DNA from: Strigops habroptila
Lineage: Eukaryota; Chordata; Aves; Psittaciformes; Psittacidae
Reading direction: 5' to 3'
DNA: 64,000 nucleotides
Assembly (NCBI RefSeq): GCF_004027225.2
Contig: NC_046360.1
Span: 2,592,001-2,656,000 of the forward strand
Translations under genes and position numbers: made by a program
The notes under the pieces: model-generated
What the model was told of the DNA's origin: nothing
Seen by the model: only the letters and a program-made list of their open reading frames with translations
Databases searched by the model: none
Shown: piece by piece, positions 37,949 through 64,000 of the stretch
How positions within the stretch are numbered: the stretch's first letter is position 1
How the letters are laid out: each line of letters starts with the position of its first letter

Positions 37949-38250
37949 GGCCCCGCTGCCGCCAGCCGCCGGCCGAGCCCGCCGCCCGCTCTGCGCCGCC
38001 ACCGCCCCGCTCCGCCCCGGGCCGGCCCCCGCCGCGCCGCGCCGCCGCGCTTAAAGGAGCCGGAGCGGCAGCGCCCCACCCCTGAGGCCTGCGCCCGCCT
38101 CAGCTCCCTTCCCTCAGCGAAGGGATCGTCCCGCCATTGCCACCCCGAGGCTGCTGTCCCTCGACGCCCCTGAGGCAGCGTCCCCTCAGGGAGCGCCCCG
38201 GGCCACCGCCACCCGCTCCGAAGGCCACCAGGAAACACCCCTGAGGGCGG
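37130..38250. promoter_or_regulatory. MLXIP: CpG island and probable promoter of MLXIP
   Basis: Extremely GC- and CpG-rich sequence covers exon 1, its donor and the region upstream of the ATG, with many GC boxes (ccgccc, ggcggg). A weak TATA-like TTTAAG (minus strand, 38051-38056) lies about 100 bp upstream of the ATG, but dispersed TATA-less initiation is more likely. The transcription start was not determined. Confidence 0.8.
37578..37948 (-). CDS. MLXIP: MLXIP coding exon 1 (residues 1-124)
   Basis: The start ATG (complement of 37946-37948) sits in a good Kozak context (GGGGCCATGG) and opens MAADVFM, the family's usual N-terminus. The frame stays open upstream but offers only a GTG near 38002, so this ATG is preferred. 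The exon encodes an acidic segment, a Gly/Arg/Pro-rich low-complexity linker, the [13 protein letters not shown] and [14 protein letters not shown] blocks, a poly-Gly insert (about 95-104), and the hydrophobic export-signal-like helix. The donor is CTACAG|GTACCG and the exon ends in phase 2, splitting Ser124 with exon 2. It lies wholly inside a CpG island. Confidence 0.95.
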
Positions 38251-38345
38251 TTTCCCTCAGTGGAAGCTGCAGCCCGCCATGACCCTGGAGGTCGCTTTCC
38301 CTCACAGCAGCCCCTGAGACCACTCTTCCTCATCCCGCTGCCCTT
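38079..38345. repeat. Degenerate tandem repeat of about 70-90 bp units upstream of MLXIP
   Basis: CCCCTGAG starts at 38079, 38167, 38238 and 38311 (spacings 88, 71 and 73). Each is followed within about 15-30 nt by a TCCTCA or CCCTCA motif (tccctcag, cccctcag, tccctcag, tcctcatc). Intervening sequence is GC-rich and only loosely similar. This looks like an eroded minisatellite at the upstream shore of the CpG island. Confidence 0.5.
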
Positions 38346-41300
38346 CAGTTACAAGAGGAAAGTGCAGGACCATCCCGCCTCCTATCGTACACGAACACAA
38401 CAGATGGCCTTAAGTGACACCATGTTTCACCCTTCCACTTGCACCACTATCCATCATAAACAGCCACCTCAAGTCACCTTGAGTCATCACTCTACTGCTG
38501 TCCTGTCCCTATTGCTCAAGGTCCATCCCCACTCCTCCCCGGGGCTGCTGGTTTAAATGCTCCAGCATGGCATTCCCATCCAGCAGGCATGCCAAGGGGC
38601 TTAGAAAGACATTCCTAAACTTAAGGAACTCTTAATGAACATGGAGAAGATGCAGAGGGCAGCCCAGAACTGGCTGAAGCACGTTGAGAGTGATTGCACT
38701 GGAAATATTTAATGGATTTAAACTAATACAGTAAATTGCTGCTTGTTTTCCAGCAGCAGCCTGCACCTACGGAGAAAAGATCAGGATAGAGCTGCTTCTG
38801 CCAAACTGGTGCTCACACCTACCCCTCATACCTGCTCGTACGTGCGTGAAGTCTGCACAGTTGTTCCAGCAAAAGCAAAGATCAGGTTTCATCCTTCTCA
38901 GAAGCATAAAGGAAGTAATGGATTCTGTAAGTCACCACGAAAGCACGGCGACAGTAGATGTATTACTCTGGGGTGAGAGCAACAGCTTACAACACAAACC
39001 CCCATATACATATGTATATGTCAAGAGAAAGGATCTCACTTGCCCTGTAGAGCAAACCTCCACCACCAGGAGAGCAACTGTATCCTAGGTGGGATACTCC
39101 AGATCATTTATACTAAATTGCTTATATTCTCTCAGTTCTAGAAGTCATACTTAAAAGCAAAAAACAGGCTCTTCTACATAGTTAGGAAGGAAAAAAACCT
39201 GAACAAAACAAACATTAAATTGCCACGTGCTACTTTTTCTGCCTTGTAAAACTAGAAATAAGGCCAAGGAAAACTCGAGACAAATAGCAAGTCTTGGGCA
39301 CAGAAGGAAGAGGCATTCCTGCAGTATCACAATTATGCCCTTGCAGTGACCTAATATTTTCCATTAGAGAGCACGAAAGCAAGACGGATCACTGGGTTTA
39401 GGGGAGGAGTGGTAGGTCACATACTTCCCCACACATGAAAGGAGCAGTAAGGCATGGTCATATCATGTGAGGGCTCTGTTAGAAATCCTGAAAACTGAAG
39501 ACTAACATTCAGCTTTTAGTCAGCATCACATAGGGCTAAAATTCTTCAGAAAAGGCCACAGACATATTTAGCTTCAAAGCTGGTTATTGCTACCTTATAT
39601 TAACGTTGATTTAAAAAACCAAAGAATTAAAAAAGCAATGCTACCTCCCAGTAAGGCATTCTGATAGGAGTACTTTAAGCACAAAAATTGAAAACATTTC
39701 AAAACAACAGTCATAGTTTTACAATATCTACTTTAAATCTTGCCTATATTTTGTTAAGTACTAAATCTGAACTAAAAAAAGAAGAAAATCCCAATCACAC
39801 ATCAGTAACACCCTGGATATAGAACTTCCATGACAACAGACTATGCATCTACCTCACAAAATTTTAAGCAAGCCAGACTTGCTTCTTCCTGTATGAAAAG
39901 GGGGGTGACTTGTTAAAATAAAGTCACTAGGTAGCAATGCATTTTTCTAAGCAGTTAGTACACCAAACCATCATTTACAACAGGGGTAGCAGTGTTAAGC
40001 TCTAAGATTTGATGCAGCTCAGGGTTTTCTTCTCTAGCCTCCTCGGTGTAAATACTGCAGGTGCAAGGAAAAAGGCATCCCTTAAAATAAATCCAGTTAT
40101 TTTCAAGACAGACGTCTTGGTTTGCCTTTTTAAGAGCAGCATTTAGGTGATCATCAACAGGGCAAGGCTCCCAGCTATTCTCTCCTCCTCCACAATGAGG
40201 AATTCCAAGAGGCACAGGGAAGCACTAAGGGGCCACAGCAGCATCTTTTAAGTATGTTTTCTTTCTTACTGTTTCTTTTCAGCAATCTGCAGTGCAAGGT
40301 GAAACACGGGCCACCATCTTCTGATGATGCTCCTTCAACAGCACAGGCTTTTAGCACAGGAGGAGACAGCTATTTACCAGCTCAGAATTCAGCTGTAACA
40401 CACACTGAACAGAGAGACAGTCAAGCTGTTTAAAGGTATACCCAGTGTACTCCATAACACTTAGTGGTAAGAGATTACCCTTCTAGATCTACAGACAGGA
40501 AGATAAGCTTTCCCATTTTGATGAGTCGCAAGAGCTGAAGGGATCTTACTCACAGCCTGGCTGTGGGGCTGATTGCAGCTGGAGACCAGCCATCCCTCAC
40601 CGCCCCGCTGGCTCCTCTGCCGTTCCTCTGCTCCCGGGCAAACCACAGGGCAGACCTCCAGAGCCATGCCCTGTGCTGAGGCTATGCTGTTGCTCGCTCC
40701 TTCACCCTTTACCAGCACAAATCTTACCTGTTCAGAGGCCTTTACTTCTGGGACCCATCTTGAATTACATCCTTGTTTCTACCTGTTCTTTTCTCTCTCT
40801 CCAATTCCTCCCTATATACAATTCCTTTATATAAACCTGCTGACTTAATCTACTAATCCAGAAAAGAAAACCCCTAAAATGAGCACTTTTCTTCCCAGGT
40901 TAACAAATTTAAGTGGTGGATGAGAGGATGCTATGAGCACCACAATGAATGCGAGGGAGGCAACAAAACCAAGCTGGGAGCAGGCAAACTGGCTGTGGCT
41001 CACCCTTCTAGTAGGAGTGAGCCAGCAGACCAGTTCAGCTGTCTGTGAAATCATAGGCTAACTTTGGGACAGAGCACATCAAACACTAAAAATAAGATGG
41101 ACATTTATATCCATCTTGAGTGTAAAGAATCTTTCCAAAACTCTTCAGGAGTTCTACCCTTGCCAGCATCAGACTTTGAACATGTTTCCAAACTGAAGCG
41201 TGTTTCCACACTGTGCTCTCCTCCCTCCAATTTAAGTTACCACAACACATTAGCCAAGTACCAAGCACCTTAAATTACCAAGTTATCCTGCAGGTTGCTG

Positions 41301-41430
41301 TAATTACACTGGCCATATTTATTTGTTATAACAAACTGTCCCCACCCCTCTCAGATCTTTGGTCTACTCAAAGGTGAATCATTTCACACGTTACCAAATG
41401 AGACACCACCATAGAACGCACATTTAAAAA
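38250..41430. other. Intergenic spacer between MLXIP and the BCL7A 3' end
   Basis: About 3.2 kb of AT-rich unique-looking sequence, with an 18-bp self-complementary stretch (catatacatatgtatatg, 39003-39020). I see no gene, RNA or repeat family. It probably contains upstream MLXIP regulatory sequence and the BCL7A downstream region. Confidence 0.6.
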
Positions 41431-41451
41431 TACAATTTAGAAAACCAGAAA

Positions 41452-41457
41452 TTTATT
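41452..41457 (-). terminator. BCL7A: Candidate BCL7A polyadenylation signal AATAAA
   Basis: The minus strand reads ACAATAAATTTCTGG, the furthest downstream good hexamer before the spacer. Earlier AATAAA sites exist, so alternative polyadenylation is possible. Confidence 0.35.
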
Positions 41458-41626
41458 GTAAATTGAAAAAAGAAAACCAAACTGAGATTCAGTTTCTTGA
41501 TAAAAATTATTCACACAGTGTTCATGTTGTGATTTTTTTATTTTATTTCGGAAATGAAACCATTGTACATTGTACAAACCATAACTACCGATGGAATAAA
41601 TAAGTGAAAAATTATACTGCTGTACA

Positions 41627-41640
41627 ACACACACACACAC
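41627..41640. repeat. (AC)7 microsatellite
   Basis: Seven AC units inside the probable BCL7A 3' UTR. Confidence 0.9.
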
Positions 41641-41789
41641 AAATCATAAGATGGAAAACGATTAGGTATTGAAGAAAACAAAATTCTTTACACCTTCTAA
41701 CAGGCCCTTAGATAGAAAGAACATTCCAAAACATGACAATGTTTATGTATGAAGAGAGCCACCCAAAACCAGTATTTTAGACTGCCTTG

Positions 41790-41818
41790 TTTTTTTTTTT
41801 TTTTTTTTTTTTTTTTTT
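41790..41818. repeat. Homopolymer T(29) / A(29)
   Basis: An uninterrupted run of 29 T on the plus strand. In the BCL7A transcript it would be an internal A-run, a known cause of false oligo-dT priming. It is also a likely site of assembly length error. Confidence 0.95.
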
Positions 41819-41989
41819 GTTGTTTTGTTAAGTGCCAGCACTTTTTGGAATGTTTAACAACTACTTTCCCAAGCATAAAAATTCCAAGGAATAGTTCTGC
41901 TATAAAATGTTTGGCTGAGTAAATCGCTTATTCGGAAGGCCTTCCCACATGTTCCACAGACTCAGCTAATTCACTTGCTTGCTTCTAGT

Positions 41990-42060
41990 TTCTTTTTTTG
42001 TCTTTTGTTTTTTCTTTCCCGTTTTTTTTCTTTTTTTCTTTTTTTCTTTTGTATTTATTT
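41990..42060. repeat. T-rich low-complexity tract
   Basis: Runs of 3-9 T separated by single C or G on the plus strand; A/G-rich in the BCL7A transcript. Confidence 0.85.
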
Positions 42061-45000
42061 GTAACTGAAGCTCCAACATTCAGCATTGTAGCAAGGAAGC
42101 ACTTCTTGATATTTGCACTATTTCTAAAACGTTAGCTGTATGAGAACTTTCAGTCATCGTGAAGAAAATTACATCTCTCCTTCTGCTCCACGTCTCAATG
42201 CTTTCGATAAACCCTTTTACAGTGAGTTCATAAAACAAGTTTCTGGTAGAGATAGGTCCAAACCAAAAAAAGCTGGATTTAAATCTGGTTTCAAATCTCA
42301 GGTTGATTTGAATTCGATGTTCTGGTTTGGTCCCATCTGTACTTTCTGGCATTAAAATGTGTTTAAATCACATCCGTTGGCCCATAAATGTTATCAGGCA
42401 CTTCAAAAAAAGACTAATAACAGTCTTATACACTATTTTGGATTTCTTCATACCAGATAATGTCAAAGTCTCTTCCCTTAGAGACTGACAATAACGGGTC
42501 TAAGGAACCCAAATCTATCTGCTTGTTCAGTTGTCTGTTGTCACTAGAATCTCTGGTTTAAAAAAAAAGAACAGTTCTGAATGTATTCTGTATAAGCTGT
42601 AAATAAAACATTACTACTTTAGAAATAAAGCCTCTAGGAATAAATATGGTTATGATGCCTTGTCTTGTAAGCCACAGAACAACAAACAGTTCTGAGCAGA
42701 AGCCACAGGAGAGAAAAGGAAGTTGATAATTAAACCTGTTGATGTCAATAATGCCAATAAATGCTTCTACCTAATGAAAAATTTGAGGTATTTTTAGTGC
42801 TATTTATATATTTTATTTCTTCCTAAAGTACAGGAATTAGTTTCTAAATGAAAAGTCTATTTACTCCCTTGGAAACGTCTACAAAATTAAAGTTAAAAAC
42901 TTGCTGCGATGCACCTGAAGACCGGGATTAGTAAACATGACTAGTGTCAGAGGTGGCATCAGACTCGTCTTGTTTTAGCATTAAAAACAACAGAAAGTTA
43001 GTAAAGCAAAAATATTTTTAAGTTTGAATCTTTCTAGATTTGCCCATTTAATATATCAATAGAACTTCTCACAAAATATCACTTAAATCTGAATGCAATA
43101 TACATACAAATCAATCGTCATTGACCAGTTATCCACATTTTAGGCATACACACAATTCAAGAGAGAATTCTACCGTTTCATTGCATATATTGTGCAAATA
43201 TAGGGGTTTTTTTTTTTTGGCTCCTCATTTCCTTATTTTCAGAATGTTAATGGACTTCATGATCAGACCAGAAATCCCAAAAACTTATTAGGGAGCACAC
43301 TGTTTTCATGAATGATTTGCAATCAAATTTTTATTCAGTTAAAATTCAAAAGGTTTTATTTCAACATAAAGGAAGAGTTCTGGAACTGAGTGTCAGACGT
43401 TATTTGGAGTTCAATCCTACAAACATCTTACGGAAGGTCAGTATTGGCTCCCCACTCCACCCTCCCTCTATTCCCTCCCCCCATTCCCTTATTGTTTCTC
43501 ATAATAAAGTGGTAATTGCAAACGCAACAGTAGTCTAAGTACAAGCCATTTTCACTATTGGAGAACTCAGAACTAAATAAGCTTAATGAAGAGCTAATTC
43601 TCAAAGTGTATCAACTGGAAGCAATGTGTTTTTTTCCCCCTCCCCATTTAAAAAAGTATTTACAGTTCTTAGCTTACAAACTATAAACCGTTTTCATAGC
43701 TGTGAGATCATATTTTAAATGACAAGTTCCATCTCCCACACAAAGTGAAGACAGACTCAGGGCCCGATGCAGCGACACGTGTGTACATCCCATATGTGCA
43801 TGTGTGTGCACTGAAGGAAGAAATAAGTGGTTCCCACCAACACCAGGTATTTGTAACTGGAAGCTCAGCCTGGAAGCACAAAGCCCACTGTAAGATCAGG
43901 CCCTTGTGACCTGATGCAGATGGTTTTGCACCTCTGCATGCCACCAATTTGAAGGGAGCTGCACATACTTCATGCCTGTCCATAAAGTTTCAGGTTAGCA
44001 CGCTTGAGCATCATTGGAAACAGAAGAACCTTTCCCAATGTTAGGAAGAACCTAAGAGTGATGTAGGGACTGTGGAAACAACAAGGCTTATTTACAAGAC
44101 TTGCTGAAAGGAAAAAGAACCCCCGAATACAGTTATTAACCTGGAACATAGAAGTAAACATCTTATACAGAAACAGTACAGTGAAATCCAGTTCAGTGAA
44201 AACATGATATCAAAAAAGACCAATTGAAAATAAATTCACTGTGCATTAATCCCTTTGATCCTATTTATGTACATAGTGGAACTTTTCTGTAAAGCAAGTT
44301 GTACCCAGTACAGAGATCTGGACCTAATACGTAAGTATTTTAACTGCTGTGTTATAGTATATATTCAGATCTGGACTATAAATGGTAAACAGATCATGTT
44401 AACTTCTGATGAAGTTAAGTACTTAGAAGACCAAATTTACAGTTGCGAATGCCATGCATTCATAAAAGATCTCCACTATAGCTGCTAAAATAAAATATCA
44501 AGCTCCTTTTTCTCCTTGGACTCCAAGAGTGAAAATGGCTTCCTGACCTGTATTAAAAATTGAAGCACCAGGGATTTAAAAATTAACAACAAAACAAAAA
44601 CCCCAAACAGAAAAAGGAAAAGAAAAAGAGAAAAAGCCTTACTCCATGGCATTATACAAACATAGGCCACTTTGCAAAGGAGACAGTTGCAAAACAACTT
44701 CTTTAAAAGTTAGCACTGTTTTCAGAACACAAGGCACAAAACAAAAGCAGACGTCACGCCAGAACAATGAACTTCACATGAAAGCTAATACCTGACCTGT
44801 ACCATCCTTAAATATCTTACATTGTTAAATAGAGAAATGAAAAACAAAAAAAAAAAATAATACAGCAGCAACATAATTGTAATTTTGACTTTAGAAACAG
44901 TGCGTAGACCCCTCCTGAGTTGTTTACTCCAACCATTTCAGAGACAGTAACTTAAAAGTTCTCAATGTTTGTTTCACAGGAAGAAAGTTTTCAGTGTCTG

Positions 45001-45159
45001 AGAAGTTAAACCTTTGTTAGGCTTTCTTGGATTTTTGCTTGGTAACTTGAAAAGTTAGGAGTTCTGTCCTCATCCAAGAGAAGATGCTTAAGTAAGGTTG
45101 TTCTATAATTAAGCCCACTGATGTACCTTACATAAAAACTGACCAGAAAAATCTATAGT

Positions 45160-62898
<17,739 letters not shown>

Positions 62899-63035
62899 TC
62901 AGCGGGGAATCCGGCGCTGAACTCGCGGCGTCCGTCGGTCCGTCCGCCCGCCCGCACAATGCTCCGCTCCCTTCGGCTCCGCTCGGCGCGGCTCGGCTCC
63001 GCTCGGCTCCGCCCGCCCGCCGGGGGCCCGCGCAC

Positions 63036-63047
63036 TGCGCACGCGCC
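63036..63047. promoter_or_regulatory. NRF1-like site in the BCL7A promoter
   Basis: The plus strand reads TGCGCACGCGCC, containing the NRF1 core GCGCACGCGC, about 165 bp upstream of the BCL7A ATG, a common position for NRF1 in CpG-island promoters. Confidence 0.45.
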
Positions 63048-63290
63048 CCGCGCCGCCGCCGCCGGCAGCCCGCGCGCGCGGGGCCGAGCGGGGGAGGGGA
63101 TGGTGCTCTGAGGGGACAGCGGGGACGGAGCGGGCGGCCGCGGGAAGGGGACGGGCACGGGCACGGAGCGCTGTGAGGGAAGGACCGACCGTTCGCCCGC
63201 CCTCAGCCCGGCGCGGAGGTGCCCGGAGCAGAGCCCCGCCGCCGGGCAGCCGGCTGGGGAGTGACAGCCCCGTGCGGCCCCTTGTGCAAG

Positions 63291-64000
63291 GCGCTGTGAC
63301 ACTGCTGCAGCCCTGGATGTGGGGATTAGCAATGCTTCCTGTTAAGTAAAACATTTGCCTCATTAAACAGGATACTTGATAAATCCGGAATAAGCGTTTA
63401 TTTTTTTTTTTTTCCTAGTGGTTATAAGGTTTCTCAGCCGAAAATAATTCCAGTAATTTCATAGAATCATGGAATCGGAGACTGGTTTGGGTTGGAAGGG
63501 ACCTTAAAGCTCATCCAGTTCCAACCCCCTGCCACGGGCAGGGACACCTTCCACTAGAGCAGGTTGCTCCAAGCCCCTGTGTCCAACCTGGCCTTGAACA
63601 CTGCCAGGGATGGGGCAGCCACGGCTTCTCTGGGCACCCTGTGCCAGTGCCTCAGCACCCTCACAGGGAAGAGCTTCTGCCTCAGAGCTCATCTCAATCT
63701 CCCCTGTGTCAGTTTAAAGCCATTCCCCTTGTCCTGTCCCTACAGGCCCTTGTCCAAAGCCCCTCTCCAGGTTTCCTGGAGCCCCTTCAGGCACTGGAGC
63801 TGCTGTAAGGTCTCCCCTTAAGGAGCCTTCTCTTCTCCAGGCTGAACCAGCCCAGCTCTCTCAGCCTGGCTCCAGAGCAGAGGTACATGCACCAGCAAGT
63901 GGGCAGAGAGCTACACATGAAGTGATGCCCTGCAGAAAAGTTCTCCTGTCACACACCCATTGTGGTCATGGTACTGCTGGACTCCATCATTACCGTGCAT
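63291..64000. other. Right flank upstream of BCL7A
   Basis: Contains a T(13) run (63401-63413) and the CR1 fragment. After 63884 there is about 115 bp of sequence I do not recognise. Confidence 0.7.
63459..63884 (-). mobile_element. CR1 LINE 3' fragment upstream of BCL7A
   Basis: It begins catagaatcatggaatcgga on the plus strand and continues ggtttgggttggaagggacc, the CR1 3' end in antisense. It is 5'-truncated after ggctccagagcagag. It is nearly the same sequence as the first 420 bp of the copy at 7604-8160 (about 20 differences by eye). Confidence 0.92.

Larger units (their letters stand above)
41432..45159 (-). other. BCL7A: Probable BCL7A 3' untranslated region
   Basis: This follows the BCL7A stop directly with no further acceptor or coding similarity. 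It is AT-rich, as long vertebrate 3' UTRs are. A plausible end is the AATAAA (complement of 41452-41457) followed by TTTCTGGTTTTC; another AATAAA is near 42051-42060. It contains a 29-nt A-run on the transcribed strand (41790-41818) and an A/G-rich stretch (41990-42060). The true cleavage site needs transcript data. Confidence 0.5.

Noticed and set aside
37949-38002. Upstream in-frame extension of MLXIP
   Set aside because: The frame is open, but the upstream candidate start near 38002 is GTG, while the ATG at 37948 has a strong Kozak context and the family's N-terminus.
37343-38173. 276-codon open frame on the plus strand across MLXIP exon 1
   Set aside because: It is antisense to MLXIP exon 1 in CpG-island sequence, where stop codons are rare. 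Composition is Pro/Arg/Ala-rich with no domain.

Overview
This is a vertebrate nuclear window, almost certainly from a bird. It has two multi-exon genes with canonical GT/AG introns and CpG-island first exons. Its interspersed repeats are CR1 retrotransposon tails and one avian-type endogenous retrovirus; no Alu, B1 or L1 is apparent. I cannot name the species. BCL7A followed by MLXIP on the same strand matches the human 12q24.31 gene order, so this is a conserved synteny block (in chicken I would expect it on chromosome 15).

Both genes are on the minus strand, so transcription runs from high to low coordinates. BCL7A (ATG at 62871, stop ending at 45160) is complete: six coding exons joining in phase to a 210-residue BAF (SWI/SNF) chromatin-remodelling subunit. 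Its 3' UTR probably reaches about 41.4 kb. A spacer of about 3.5 kb follows, then the CpG island and first exon of MLXIP (MondoA), the glucose-6-phosphate-responsive bHLH-ZIP partner of MLX. Nine MLXIP coding exons (37948 down to 2880, residues 1-571) lie in the window. The exons for the bHLH-ZIP and C-terminal domains were not found and should lie beyond the left edge.

Region by region: 1-2879 is MLXIP intron 9, with a perfect 21-bp hairpin and a G-rich tract. 2880-12627 holds MLXIP exons 9 to 2; intron 7 carries a 2.74-kb provirus (4264-7005) and introns 6 and 3 carry CR1 copies. 12628-37577 is MLXIP intron 1 (25 kb), with no gene I can support. 37130-38250 is the MLXIP CpG island and exon 1. 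38250-41430 is intergenic. 41430-45159 is the probable BCL7A 3' UTR. 45160-62871 is the BCL7A coding region. 62380-63290 is the BCL7A CpG island. The right flank ends in a CR1 copy closely related to the one in MLXIP intron 6.

The most unusual feature is the provirus. It has 397-bp LTRs, a 6-bp target duplication, a lysine-type primer binding site, a gag start and an env remnant, but no protease or polymerase. It lies in the sense orientation 81 bp downstream of MLXIP exon 7, where its LTR signals could affect MLXIP transcripts.
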